64,000 bases of DNA from Karalla daura (GCA_029224185.1 CM055205.1:9257588-9321587); one strand, 5' to 3'. Shown: positions 25,511 to 37,672, counted from the stretch's first letter. A program made the numbers and translations. The notes: generated by a model not told the origin, from the sequence alone.

Positions 25511-27614
25511 GCCGTGGCGTGCTGAATGGAACAATCTGGTCACTAAATATTGGGCTCACTCTCCTCTCATTGAGCCAGTTTTCCCATAGTTTACAACAGA
25601 AACTTATGTAAAGCAACGTGTTATATATAACTGTGAGAGTGTGTGCAGCTAAAAAAAAGTATCATTTAAATGTTAAATCTAGTTTAAGATCTAGTTGTTT
25701 TACATTAATTCACATTCTTGCAAGACATAGTGTAGGAGTTTATAATGCCAAATATTCCAACACAGTTATAGTCACATCGAATGGTAGACATTTTTTACTC
25801 ATGCATGACATGAAGGTGTTTTTCATATTTATTAACTCTGCAGAAAGCAATGTCTGGAGCGTCTGTGTTTTTATTATGACTCTATTATTCACAGTTTCCT
25901 GTGAAGCACATTGACAGCAGGACGACAGGAAAAAAAACTTGTTTGTTGGTGATCTGACATCAGATGGTTTCCAGTCAATGTTTGTTGTTGTTGTGACAAT
26001 AAGGAAGAGAAATATAGCGCTTAAGCTAGAATCACAAACTGCATTTAACACTCATCGTGAATTCTGAGTTGGCGTGATTCATCGAGTATCGAGAGCATGT
26101 GACTCACGTTGACCGATATATCACAATACACTGCAAATGGTTTGCATAAATTTGCAATTGTTTGTTGACCTATTTGCCTTGCTTGAATACTCCCCTAGGA
26201 GGAAAGAAAGGTATCACTTTCCATCCGTGTGTTTATCCACAGAGTGGCGGCGTCCAGCTGTTTTCAAGGCTGCACTGTAATTTGTGATGGAAGAAATAAC
26301 CGCCTTCCACACTCGAGTGAAAAGTCGATCTCGTACCCAATCTCCAGTTCATATTTATTTGCTGCTCCCGCCTCAAAGTCTGCTATGACATGTTGTTTAT
26401 GGCAGGTCGTATTTATGACCTTCCATAGGTTCACTTCCACTGAGACAGTGTTCCCCATTGACATGAGGTGTAAATGAGTCACTTGTTGCTTTCATCCACA
26501 CTCATCTGAATCAGCATATTTCAAGAGTTTTCCTTTCTGTATGAATCCTCTGTAAAACCTAATGGTATGGTACTCCCATTCTACTCCATTTCTCCACCTC
26601 TAATGTTGGTTGGATTTGGAAAATCTGGCCTTTTTCAGGCTAGAAAATGAGCGCAGTGCAGACTCTGAGACTCTGTTTGTCTTTGGCGTCTCTGTGTACA
26701 CATATAAACCAATTATGATCCATTTGTAGACGCCTGGAGGTGATTGATGTGGCAGCTTCTGGGTCAAAAGATGATTGATTCCAATATTTATTGACTGTTA
26801 ACACCTGAGTTTAATCCTCCTTTGCCTTGTGTTATATACTTTTCATTAGTTTTCGTTTTGATTTTCAGTGACCGGTGTGCATGTTTGTACTGTTGTTCTT
26901 CGTGGACGTCCTTTGTCCTGAGACATGTCTATCAGTCAGAACACACCTTGTTCTCTGATAGCAGCACACAGGTAGGAGTGATTACACGTTCTGTGCCTCT
27001 GTCTTGGGCGTGCCTGCTCTTTGAACGTCTGCTTACAACGCCGTTATACCCTCACAGTGTTCCTGGGCCCTCTCTTTTTTCCCTGTTTACTCTCTCCAGT
27101 TCATGCAAATGTGCAACTCTCAGCATGGCGTAGATGTGACGTGACGAGGGTGGCATGCTGGCAGTGGAAGTGTTGGAGCACATCACTGAGCAGTGATAAC
27201 AGATGAAACAATCCTGCATGAGTACTGGAGTTGTGTCTGCTGACAGATGTGCCAAGAGAGAAAGCTGCAAAAATGTCTACTTCCTTGAATGTGTTCTGAT
27301 AACAAACAGGTATACAGGCGCCGAAATGCAGGGCGCGGTTGCTTCGAGGAATGTGCTCAAGGCATCTCAACACACCCAGTGTCCTCCCCTTCCCCACTCA
27401 GTCACCCACACGCACCCCCCCTCTGCGTACGCTCCTCCTTCTCTGAGTCACCTGGCAGCCTGAGAGCAGGTGTACAGGTCCGGGCAGGGACCGGGCAGCA
27501 GAGAAATCCTGGCCTGCATCTGAACACACCCGGCAGAGGAGTCTGGGACAATACCGTCATGGTTGTTTTGGCTCGGTGTTTACAGAACTGTGCAAACTGT
27601 ATTACCAACGTGTT

Positions 27615-27662
27615 GCCAGTGTCTGCCACATGGCTCTCCAGAGCCATGTGGCAGACACTGGC
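27615..27662. repeat. Perfect 48-bp palindrome
   Basis: Two exact 23-bp inverted arms beginning GCCAGTGTCTGCCACATGG are separated by only CC. No mismatch is visible. There is no open gene around it. It could be a fold-back fragment, a local inverted duplication or an assembly artefact. Confidence 0.93.
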
Positions 27663-28059
27663 ACAGAGTCTTAGATGAGGGCAAAACAGCATTCATTTTT
27701 CTGTTTGTTGTTTTGATGGTGGTCTATAAAAAGTACCAAATCCACCATGCTTGGAATTGAATTAGGTGACTAAAAAGAGTCACAATGTCCTGCATTATTC
27801 AATTCAGTTTTATTCTCATTAAATTGTTGGGGCAAGCAGCTGGTCCACGTGTTTTCATAAAATATTATTGCCAAAGAGGAGATGACAACTTTCTCAAGTG
27901 ATTGTAGTTCAATTGCTCAGCTTTTATCAAAGTGTATTCTCACAGCTAATCTATCCATTCATTATCGATAAGATGCTTTGTACCTTAAGAGGCTTGTGGG
28001 GGTTAACTGGACTTATCCCAGTCAATTTCAAATCTCTGATCAACTTTGATGCATGTTTG

Positions 28060-28205
28060 GGCATTTTTGAAGGAAACTGGCCCAGAGACAACCGACGCAG
28101 ACACAGACATAATATGCAAACTCACAAAAGGAGGGCCCTCAGTACAACCATGAGTTGCATCTAGGATCTTCTTGCTATGAGGCGACAATGCTAACCACTA
28201 AATCA
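28060..28205 (+). repeat. Dispersed fish repeat, 3' portion
   Basis: The wording 'catgcaaact ... aggccctcagt ... ggaccttcttgctgtgaggc ... gctaaccact' is common in fish genomes. Here it appears in slightly decayed form (atatgcaaactcac, agggccctcagtacaacc, cttcttgctatgaggcgaca, tgctaaccacta). I recognise the pattern but cannot name the family with certainty. Confidence 0.5.
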
Positions 28206-29282
28206 ACATGTGGTCACAGATGTACTAGAAAGCCTTACAACAATTTTCTTTTGCAATTTCAGGTTGATTACTAGTCTATTAGACAAATCAATTTTATTTA
28301 TATACCAATGAATACCCGTTTTTAAGGTCATATGCCCATAGAGGGTGTCTAACTCACCTGCACGATATGTTTTACTATATTCTCATATTTCTAGTTTCAG
28401 GTGTAAATAAACCAGTAGGACTTGTTCCAAGAATGGAAGTTCCCACCTTATTTCTCTTCTCTAATTAAAAGTTAAATGTAAGCTGTAATGGCAGTCACAC
28501 ACATCAACACGCACACATTTCTAACATGTCAGACCAGTATTTGAAGCCATTTTTAGTTGGGGTTAGGGTTTTTTTTTCCTCTTGAATTTGCTACACACCA
28601 GCAACGTATGCAGCCATTATTATCTTTGAGTGCTTAACGACTATTTACGTGGATCAGGAGGAAATTCCTCCGTCACGGTAGAGCGGTTATACCAAGAGGT
28701 GAGACTGAGTCTGCCTGTTGTCTCACTTCTCTGTCCTTCTCTCTGGCCAGAGCCTGCAGCTCTGCCGCCCTGCAAGCCTTCCCAGCATGCTTTTCTCACA
28801 CTGTAATGTCACACCTGAGTATAAGGTGACTCTGTGGAGCCTGGGGCTTTGAGGTCGTCTTCGCACTACTGTGTTGCACACATGTGCACTTAAATTCTAT
28901 ATAGTATGCGGGTTTCCATGTACTATGTGTGTATGTGTGATGGGAGGTGGGGTATGTGTGTGCAGCATGTACACAGACTCTCATGCCATTGAGACAACAG
29001 CAAAGTCCCATTACCACTCACCATATAATGATATTTTCAGCCGTCTTTAGTTTCTTCATGTACAGGTCCTTTTACACATAGTAAAACATGATCCTGACAA
29101 AAAATACTACAACACTGTATGTGGGTGTAGGTATATCTGTATGTGTGCGTGTGTAACTAGGAGACCCTGTTACATCATTGCCATTATGCTGCTGTGTCAG
29201 ACAGCACGTAAATAATCACACAAGTCCTTCTAAACGAGGTCTGTCTCGTGGACTTGACAACCCTACATGTGTGCCTTATCAA

Positions 29283-29285
<3 letters not shown>

Positions 29286-29337
<52 letters not shown>
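29286..29337. repeat. TG dinucleotide microsatellite
   Basis: A pure TG run of about 26 units. A second compound run of TG then GA follows at about 29465-29531. Confidence 0.95.
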
Positions 29338-29338
<1 letters not shown>

Positions 29339-29464
29339 CCTTTTCTGGAGTCTCTGACAAGAATGATAATCAACTCTAGGTTGGGCGTCAACGTGAACTG
29401 TGAACAACTCAGGTTAGAAGGAAAGCCCTAATTGTGTGTGCAAAGGTTTTCATTTATATGAAGT

Positions 29465-29489
29465 GTGTGTGTGTGTGTGTGCGTGTGTG

Positions 29490-29531
<42 letters not shown>
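29465..29531. repeat. Compound TG/GA microsatellite
   Basis: TG repeats pass through a short 'tttg' into about 19 GA units. The same TG-then-GA arrangement occurs after the stop codons of the RTP genes, so this may be the worn 3' end of a further RTP unit, though I see no RTP exon before it. Confidence 0.7.
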
Positions 29532-29533
<2 letters not shown>

Positions 29534-30120
29534 CTGACAGCATACCTGTGTCAGGCGTTGTCATTTTGATGCTATTATTGCCACAATCCTGAAGTGATGA
29601 TAATGATTCTTAACATAGCTTTTCAAACCAGTTTTACACCATCAAGCCGTTTCCACAGAACTTCATTTTTGCTCTTTTACTACGACCACAGAAGCTAACT
29701 AAGCGTAGTTTCGACTTAAAGGAGAAACCAGCAGAAACCTCTCCGACAAGTCATCACTCAGTGCTGAGCTCTGGGTTCTAATGGAAAGTTCAGATGTCAA
29801 ACCTTAAACAGGTTTCAGAGTGAAAAACACTCCAGAGGCACAACAGAAAGCGGCATTATCCTCTTGCAGGGAAGACAGGTGACACAGATCAGTGTTTACA
29901 CCAATAACTGTGGGACTCATTTTCCAGTAATATCACATGCGGGCTGTGAGAAGGAACAACTGGATAGGGTGGGTGGATGTTAGTCACCATGCAGACTTGC
30001 TAAATCTCAGCTTGTTGCTGGCACCTGGCTCAGACAATTGTTACTAGTCATCATGGTAAGTAGGATATGCCCTCTTTTTTCCAGAACGTGTTGTGATTGC
30101 TTGATACGTGAACACAGTGT

Positions 30121-30372
30121 GATTGGAGATCCATCCATTCTCTTACCTGCTTTGCACACAGTGGTGTCCCAGGGGTCTGCTGGAGCTATATCTACTGTAC
30201 ATACATGACCATGAACATACACGCTGTTACAGTCACACCGTGGTTCCAGAGTCTTCAGTCAACCTAAACATGCAGCATGTTGCATGTGGTGTGGGAGGAA
30301 ACCGGAATACCTGGAGGAAACCACGTCACACAGGGGGAGAACATGGAAACTCCATACAGAAAGGCCCTGTGA
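30121..30372 (+). repeat. Dispersed fish repeat inside the upstream part of RTP unit 1
   Basis: The text 'gatccatccattctcttacctgctt' through 'gtgggaggaaaccggaatacctggaggaaacca' to 'ggggagaacatggaaactccatacagaaaggc' is the same widespread fish repeat seen at 28060, in a fuller copy. It interrupts sequence shared with the upstream parts of the other RTP units (the stretch near 29968 'gggtgggtggatgttagtcacca' and the one near 30708 'gttataccgccccctactgg'). Confidence 0.6.
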
Positions 30373-31045
30373 TCCTGTGAAACTAAAAGTAAAGAATACC
30401 AGGTTAGCCGCACCTTTGCTGACATGAGAACGTTCAAGAGAACATTTTCATTGTGTGTTTGTGTTTGATTAAATTTTATATTCCATTACTTTTGTACTGT
30501 TAATACAGACAGTTCAGAGACCTTGATAAACATTAAGAATAACCCTCAGGGTTGACTCTCCACACTTTCCACCACTATAATATTTGATAGATACATCAAT
30601 GTATTGCCCGAGGACTTTGTCAAGGGCTTGTGTCGCTGCTCCAAAACGTCTCCACCCTTTTTTAATCGAAGGAACTGCAGTCACATCGTTGGTTTGGCAT
30701 TAGCAGTGTTATACCGCCCCCTACTGGATGAAGAGCTGAACCAGAGAAATGTTAAAATAATGACGCTGGAAAGAAAACTGGATCACAAAATAATGATTCT
30801 AGTAATTATAATAAGAATAATAATAGTGATGTTTTTGTTGTTATTAGAATCTATAATGAGATAACATGACTATTTTTTTCTGTAAAGGAGAAGGAGTTAA
30901 CAAACTGAAGACTGAAAACTCATTAAATGTAATAATTATTTTTTAATTGGAAGAATAAAGGTTTTATTTCACCAGCATCTATTGAGGTCTTATCTTATCT
31001 TTGTGACTTATGTAATCGTCCATTTCCATTATTTCTTGTGCCTCC

Positions 31046-31149
31046 GTTTCGAAACATGATGTGATGTTATTGATCAGATGGAAAACGAAAGTAAGTGGTT
31101 AGGTTTCGGTTTCCTTGGTAGGGGCTGCTGCTAAGACACCATATAAATA
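31046..31149 (+). promoter_or_regulatory. ISRE/TATA core promoter of RTP copy 1
   Basis: Two IRF-type sites stand in tandem: GGAAAACGAAAG at 31080-31091 and GGTTTCGGTTTCC at 31102-31114 (reverse complement GGAAACCGAAACC, matching the ISRE pattern GAAANNGAAA). A palindromic GTTTCGAAAC is at 31046-31055. A TATA box TATAAATA follows at 31142-31149, placing the start site near 31170 and the ATG at 31214. This layout is typical of interferon-stimulated genes and recurs at the other copies. Confidence 0.82.
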
Positions 31150-31213
31150 GAGGCAGTGCAGAGAGACGTTCAGACGACGGATTTTGCCCCGGGATCGCAC
31201 ATCTACAGGCAAG

Positions 31214-32698
31214 ATGAGCACAGACACAGGTAGCTCTGCCCATATACATCTCTGATGTACAATATGTTGGTATTATTTGATTTGCTGCTGTTGTTTGATA
31301 TTTGTGTTGATCAGTGTGATCCTAAGAATTTGCAGTCCCAAAAATATGGAACAAGCTTTTTAATGTTAAGTTCTTTTACACTGATGAATCTTTTAATTTC
31401 CTTCTGTTTGATGTTGAAACAGCATTGCTTATTGAGTTTTTGTGGGGGGTTTGTTGTTATTTTTTCCACTGATGCAGAGCAGAATCATGCTTCGTGGAGC
31501 GAGACTTTCAATGAAATGCTCTCCAGTGAGCTCGACTATGGAGACCCATGGAGCCTCAAAATCAAGAAAGACATAACAAGCACACTCACCGATGAAGAGA
31601 AGAGGAACGGCTGGAAGGTCTCCAACCACAATGCACATGGAAAGTATGTATTCCTCCACAATCTCAAGGGGTCTAAATCTGCCAATAATTTAGACTTAAA
31701 GTGGTAGATTTAGCTCAAGGAACCACCATTTGTTCCGGTCCAGGACATACAGGCTTATCACTGTCGCTGTGTCATGCCAGGTCACATGATGAGGTGTGGA
31801 GAACTGTACTGAGAGATAAAAAATACGTCTTATTACTGAGCAGGAAATAACCAGTAGCTGAAGAAGCGTCCAGACATTTTTAATGCAGAAATGTGACCAA
31901 AAGAACCCAAATCAACTCAAATTATGTCCATACAGTAGCAAACAGATGTGTGCTTGTTTTGGCAGAATGCTAAAAACTCACCAAAGACATTATTTTTTTC
32001 TGTTTCTGTAGCTGAAATGCTACATGGTTCAACCCCATAATACTCATAGATACATTTTAGTTCATTTGCATAGTCTAAAGTTTGAAGTCTAAATCTGTAG
32101 TAATCTAAAGTAATTAGGAGCCTAGTGTGTTTCAGAAACGAAATGATCCTTGTAAATGTACTTTGTCACATTTTACCATTAGATTACACTTGCAGGGTTT
32201 TGTCAGGGTTCTGCCTTTACAAGTGAAATGTTATGTTAACATGTTAATACTGTCCGTCCAGGCACTTCACCTTAAAAGCAGCTGCCGATTCCACTGGAGT
32301 CTCTCCCTGTTTGCTCCTCTCACTCTCCTGTGGCATCTCCTCATTTCCCTTGCAGATTCCGGTGTCCAACATGCAAGAAGACCTGGCCCTCAGCTCGGGT
32401 GGCAGTGTTGTTCCACTACCGCCTGGTCCGTGAACGGGGCACAGTATTTGTGCGACCCTTTGGACAGGCCTGCAAAAAGCACAGCACCAAGTATGTCGGC
32501 TGTAATTTTTCTAAGGATGAGATGGAGAGAGCCCTGCAAAGGCTGTTCTACAAAATCCGGAAGAATTGCTACAAAGATGAAGAGGAGAATGGCAGCTCGT
32601 CATCTGAAAGGGCCAATGTGCAGACTAAACCTCATGAGAAATCGCTGTGTGAGGCCTGTGCAACTGGCAACTGCTCTCAGGGAGATTCACAGGAGTGA
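31214..32698 (+). CDS. RTP3-like 3CxxC zinc-finger protein, copy 1
   Basis: Three exons: 31214-31229 (MSTDT), 31478-31643 and 32356-32698; 525 nt, 174 aa, in phase. Exon 2 gives WSETFNEML...DYGDPWSLKIKK...GWKV, the WxxxF entry of receptor-transporting proteins. Exon 3 gives FRCPTCKKTWPSARVAVLFHYR, then RPFGQACKKH, then LCEACATGNC: the zf-3CxxC arrangement with C64/C67, C100/H103 and C159/C162. The second pair is CxxH instead of CxxC. There is no hydrophobic C-terminal segment, unlike mammalian RTPs, so it should be soluble. Mammalian RTPs chaperone receptors to the membrane and RTP4 is interferon-induced and antiviral; fish rtp3-like genes are often reported as interferon-induced. A poly(A) signal is at 33045-33050. 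Exact orthology within the RTP family is uncertain. Confidence 0.88.
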
Positions 32699-32806
32699 GG
32701 TTCAGACTTTATTTCATGGATTAGGCTAGGATGGTTAGGGGTAGGGGAACACATTACATAATGCAGTTTCTCTCAAGGACCCAAGCATTAACGCACTATG
32801 TGTGAA

Positions 32807-32837
<31 letters not shown>

Positions 32838-33510
32838 AAGAGACAGACAGACAGAAGACTGATCTTGGCAATTTTTAGTGCATTGCATTGAAGTTGTCTA
32901 CTTGTACAAAACATGTAATTGTAATTCTGTATTTGTCACATTTATTTGGTTGCTTTTGCCCCACACAACAGCTCTGTTTGTTTATTAAATAATCTGGTGC
33001 AGACCCACGTTCTTGAGATAACGTTGTTATTAACTGGCACTTTAAATAAAGCTGAATTCTATCGGGCTGAGTTTAATTTATTCACTTGTTTCTACTTTAT
33101 TTTAGTACCTAATTTTAACTCAGCTGAAATGTAAGTGAGAATGCCAAACTGTGGTATGAGTCTTACCATTTCATAATTCTGGTGCTAATTTTCCCCTAAT
33201 ACCACATGCCGGAAGCGATAAGTAACAACTGGACAGGGTGGGTGGATATTAGAGAACTGCAGTCGCAGTCGTTGGTTTGTGCATTAACAGTGTTATAGCG
33301 CCCTCTACTGGGCTGAGAGCCTAACCAGAGACATGTTGTAATAGTGACGCTAGAAAGAAAACTAGATCACAAAATCTAGTTTGCACAAAATTATTATTAG
33401 GTTATTTTTTATTAACAATGAGATAGGGTGTCTTCAATTATCTTAAAAGAAGAAGGAACTGAAAAACCGAAGACTCTAAACTCGTAAAATGTAAGATAAT
33501 AATATGTTAA
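32699..33510. other. 3' UTR of RTP copy 1 and spacer to copy 2
   Basis: TG then GA microsatellite (about 32812-32850), AT-rich 3' UTR with AATAAA at 33045-33050, then the shared unit-start sequence (about 33235 'gggtgggtggatattagag' and 33290 'gttatagcgccctctactgg'). No other gene. Confidence 0.7.
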
Positions 33511-33524
33511 TTAGAGGAGGAGGA

Positions 33525-33570
33525 AGTTTCGGTTTCCTGAGTAGACGGTGTTGCTGAGGCGCTACATAAA
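33525..33570 (+). promoter_or_regulatory. Reduced ISRE promoter of RTP copy 2
   Basis: One intact ISRE, AGTTTCGGTTTCC, is at 33525-33537. The upstream GGAAAACGAAAG site and the GTTTCGAAAC palindrome present in copies 1 and 4 are missing, apparently through a deletion between about 33485 and 33515. The TATA position reads ACATAAAC (about 33564), weaker than in copies 1 and 4. Confidence 0.65.
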
Positions 33571-33617
33571 CAGTTAGTGCAGAGACATTCAGTGCAGAGC
33601 GCACATCTACAGGCAAG

Positions 33618-35396
33618 ATGGGGAAACACAAACGTAGGTCTACACATATCAAGTTTATGTAGCTTATATTTGTTTTATCTGTCGTTATTGATATTTTTCT
33701 TTATTGTGTGCACATCTGCAGGCAAGATGGAGAAAGACAAAAGTAAGTCTATTCAAAATATTTGTTTTATTGGTGCTGTTGTTTAATACTTTTCTCGATC
33801 AGTCTGATCCTATGAATTTGCAGTCCAAAAAGATGGAGGAAGCTTTTTGAGATAGCTTTGCCTTCGTCTCCAAAGTGAGCAGTATTGAGTTTTGTGGTTG
33901 TTTTTGTTGTTGTTTCTTCTACTAATGCAGAGCGACCTCGCGTCTCGTGGCCCTCCACTTTTAAGAGAATGCTCTACGACAATGATGAGCTGGACTATGG
34001 AGACCCATGGAGCCTCAAAGTCAAGACAGACATAACACCGACACTCTCCGATGAAGAGAAGAGGAGAGGCTAGAAGGTCTTCATTCACTGTGCACGCGGA
34101 AAGTACGTCTTCCTCCACGCTCGCAAGTGGTCTGAGTCTGCCAGTGATTTCAAACCAAATGAAGTAGCAGATTCAGCTCAAGGAGCCACCTTCTGCTCCG
34201 TGTCAGGACAAACAGGTTTATCACTGTAGCCGTGTCACGCCAGGTCACATGATGGGGTGTGCAGAACTGTAATGAGTACTAAAAATACTTCAATGGGGTT
34301 TTAAGCACTGAGCAGGAAATAACAAGTAACGGAAGAAGCGTTCAGACGTTTTTAATGTAGCAACGTGACAAAATAAACAACACTCAAATTATAGCTACTG
34401 CGCAGCAATGGTGAGGTCGGGCAATTTTAGGCTAAATAAAAGTTCCAAAGCTTTAAGACGTACAATTGATTTTTTTTAATGAATTTTCGAATTGAAACTG
34501 AAATGTACTTAGCAATAATGTGCAAATACTGTTTACAGTCAAACATTTTTCAGGTAAATAAGTAAAAGTACAAACATGTCAGCATAAAAAATGTTAAAGT
34601 TCTCCTGCACAGTAGGTTCAAAACAACAATTATGTCTATACAATAGCGAATAGATATGTCCTTGTTTTGGTAGAATGCTAAAAACTAGAAAAGACTTACT
34701 TTTTCTGTTTCTGTAGCTGAAATGCTGAATGGTTCAAACCTATAATGCTCATAGATATATTTTTAGTTCATACGGGCTTTGTTGGAATAGTCTAAATCCA
34801 CAAAGTATTTAGGAGCGTGTTTTAATTACCATAAAATAATAATATGGAAGTCCTTCAGGAGTGATTAATTTTCAGTGTGCTATGTCACATTTTACCAATA
34901 GATTAAAACTGACAAGGTTTTGGGAGGGCTCTGCCTGTCAACACTATCTATCCAGGCACTTCACTTTAAAGGCAGCTGCTGAGTCTCACCTTCAGAGTCA
35001 CAGCCTGTTTGCTCCTCTCACTCCTCTGTTGCATCTTCTCATTTCTCTTGCAGATTCCGGTGTTCAAACTGCAGCAATACCTGGAGCTCGGCTCGGGTGA
35101 CAGTGTTGTTCCGCTACCGTCTGCGCCGTGAACAGGGCACAGTGTACATGCGACCCTTTGGCCAGGCCTGCAAAATGTGTTCAAAAAATTGGTTTGCTCG
35201 CTGTTATTTTCCTAAGGAAGAAGTGGAGAGAGTCTTGGACGGGCTGTTCAGCAAAATCCGGAAGAATTGCTACAACGAGGAGGATGGAGAGGAGGATGAC
35301 AGCTCATCACCTGACAGGGTCCAGGTGCTGAGCCCACCGCATGAGGAATCACTGTGCGAGGCCTGTGGTATGGGCATCTGCTGTGAGGAAGATTAG
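33618..35396 (+). pseudogene. RTP3-like copy 2 with in-frame stop in exon 2
   Basis: Two alternative first exons occur, 33618-33633 (MGKHK) and 33727-33742 (MEKDK), each 16 nt, each followed by a good donor (gtaggt, gtaagt), each preceded by the same cacatct[ag]caggcaag leader. Exon 2 (33931-34102) carries TAG at 34071-34073, where the other copies have TGG of GWKV, so translation stops after 52 residues. Exon 3 (35054-35396) is fully open and keeps all zinc-finger positions, CSNC, CKMC (the only copy with CxxC in the second pair) and CEACGMGICC. Total length (531 nt) is still in phase, so the nonsense change is the only visible lesion. This could be a young pseudogene or a polymorphic null allele. 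Poly(A) signal at 35767-35772. Confidence 0.85.
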
Positions 35397-35495
35397 TAGA
35401 GGTGAAGTTCAAACTTTGGGTTAGAGTTAGGCAGAAGGGTGAGGGGACGGGGTTAGGAGTTAGGGGTAAGGGAACACATTACGTAATGCAGTGCA

Positions 35496-35532
<37 letters not shown>

Positions 35533-37600
35533 TAGAGAGAGAGAAAGAGATGCCTGATTTTGACAATTTTGACATGACTTATTTTTAATGAATCGCAAAG
35601 TTGTCTACAAAAATTGTACAAAAAATGTCATTGTGATTCATATTTGTCTCATTTATTTGGTTGCTTTGGTCCTGCACAACAACTGCATTTGTTGACTTAT
35701 GTTTATTAAATAATTTGGTTGTTTGGTAATTATCTTGAGATAATGTTGTTATGAACTGGCGCTTCAAATAAAGCTGAATTGTACTGGGCTGAGTTGCATT
35801 TATTCAATTGTAGAATAGAATAGAATAATCCTAATTGTCATTGTATTACACAACAACATTGAAGGAGCATATTCCATTATTATTACTGCTCATTAGAAAA
35901 CAATATTGCACATAGAGACAATATTGAATATGAATAACAAAAAGTAATCATGTAATAAATAACAGGCATGAATAAGAAAAATATCAAAAGGCATACTCTA
36001 GTTTGGGAACTCTTCAAAAGTTAGTCTGTGTTGAAGAGTTTGATGGCTAAAAACTTTTTCAAGCTCTTCTAAAACAGCATCTGAGATAATTCTGATGAAA
36101 CCAATGTTCCATAGCTTCTATAGACGCTTCCACACAGTGTCCTGTAAATTCCTGAACAAACCTTTCCTGGTCTGAGTGATTCTAGCAATTCACTCATAAC
36201 CCTCTTTCAAGATAATACCTGGGTACCACCTGTTCAAACAAAAGACCTGGACTACAGGGACTTCCCAGGAGTTGATGGTAACCAAGGGCCTCGCCTGATG
36301 AACATGCATGTGGCAGAAGAGGAGCGGCTGTTATTTATAAAGACAATAGGAGGTGAGGTGACGGTACATTTATGGCCACTCCTGTGTTTATTCAGCAAAT
36401 TGTCCTTCTCTCTGGTCCTCTTCTCTCTCATGACGTTTTAAAATGGCACGACAGATAAATGCACCAAGGACAGTCGCTGGTGGAATACAGCACAAGCTCT
36501 GTGACTGGCTGACCACAGTGAAAACATAAAGGCATCAGCCTTCTCAAATCTTATCTGAGGTATAGACATTGGAGTAGGAAGAGGAAATACTTTAATGGTC
36601 CCCAAAGGGAAACTACGGCTGTAGGGTCAAAGAAACGTCTTCGTCCCTCTGTCTTGCATCAAAGAGAGAGGAGTCACCACCACCACCACCACTGTTTTTT
36701 TGGTCACCAGTGGATGATCTGAGTTGTTCAGAAAGGCCTCCACCATCTTCAGTGCAGACTTGTCTACCATGGAAAACTTTGTATGGAAGTTGGGATGTAC
36801 ACAAGTATTGTTATGACATGAAAATAAGTCAACTTTCTGAGCGTTCACCAATATATTTTGCTCCTCTTTCCTATTGGGGTGGAAAGTTAAAACTTCCTAT
36901 GATGACTGACAGCAGAAAGAGACTACATCTCTACTTCCAGGCCTTTGCACCAGCACGACAACCACCAGAACTCCTCTCCTGAGCAAACTCCCCTCAACCC
37001 CACAAAAGCATCCATCAGTAAAAGACAAAAGCATAACAAAATTTGCAGCTGCCATGGGGATCCTCACGCAAGTTTGGATGATAACTTTGGTTGCTCATTT
37101 CTCGCCAATATCACATTTGTTTCACATTTTGTTATGTTGGTTTGCTCCTCCCAGCCGCCGTACATGGTGTTGCCAGAAGGAACAAAGAGACGGGGCTGGT
37201 GGATGGTAGTCACCAAGCAGATTCGCTTGGCCAGCTTTGGTTTGTTCATTAACAGTGTTATACCGCCCCCTGCTGGGATGAGAGCAAAACCAGAGGCATG
37301 CGGAAAGAAAATAAGATCACGCAATAATAATAAAGATAAAAACAATAATGATAATAATAACGTTATTACTATGAACAACGAGATGATACTTCTTCATTTT
37401 TTAAAGAAGAAGGAGTTTTAAAATCGAAGACTCAAAGCTATATAAAATATAATCATTTGCCTGCTAATTGGAGGCACAAAGGCTTTTTATTTCACCAGTA
37501 TCTACTGAGGTCTTCGTTAACTTTATGACTTATGTCCATTCATGTCCATTTCCATCATTTGGTGCGTCTAAATTTCGAAATTTGATGTAATGTTATTGAT
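35397..37600. other. Spacer between RTP copies 2 and 3
   Basis: Contains the copy 2 3' UTR with TG/GA repeat (about 35493-35545), AATAAA at 35767, an AATAG-rich start of a possible retroelement relic (about 35812-36100), a short sequence resembling the common fish repeat tail 'ctttaatggtccccaaaggg' (about 36586-36612), and from about 36970 the sequence block that is repeated upstream of copy 4 at about 39718. Frames here look non-coding. Confidence 0.5.
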
Positions 37601-37605
37601 CAGAT

Positions 37606-37672
37606 GGAAAACGAAAGTAAAAGGTTCAATTTCGGCGTCGTGGCTAGAGGCTGCTGATCAGACATAAACAGA
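37606..37672 (+). promoter_or_regulatory. Partly decayed ISRE promoter of RTP copy 3
   Basis: GGAAAACGAAAG is kept at 37606-37617, but the second site reads AATTTCGGCGTCG (about 37628-37640): its second TTTC half is lost. The TATA position is ACATAAAC (about 37664). Expected effect is weaker interferon induction than copies 1 and 4. Confidence 0.65.

Larger units (their letters stand above)
20019..29890. other. Gene-poor 10-kb region upstream of fam83h
   Basis: I find no exon that I can support. Open frames here lack splice context, homology or codon bias. Items present: a TCTA tetranucleotide run (about 22660-22674), a small inverted repeat ATTAACGTTG/CAACGTTAAT (22543-22569), an AATAG repeat (24895-24936), a CpG-rich block (24945-25510), a perfect 48-bp palindrome (27615-27662), a dispersed repeat (28060-28205), and TG and GA microsatellites (29286-29337, 29465-29531). 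The region may hold a far 5' untranslated exon and the regulatory DNA of fam83h. Confidence 0.55.

Noticed and set aside
30604..30864. 86-aa frame upstream of RTP copy 1
   Set aside because: It lies in the non-coding repeated upstream block and is not open in the other units.
36645..36700. CCACCA repeats read as a His/Val-rich peptide
   Set aside because: Simple trinucleotide repeat without exon context.
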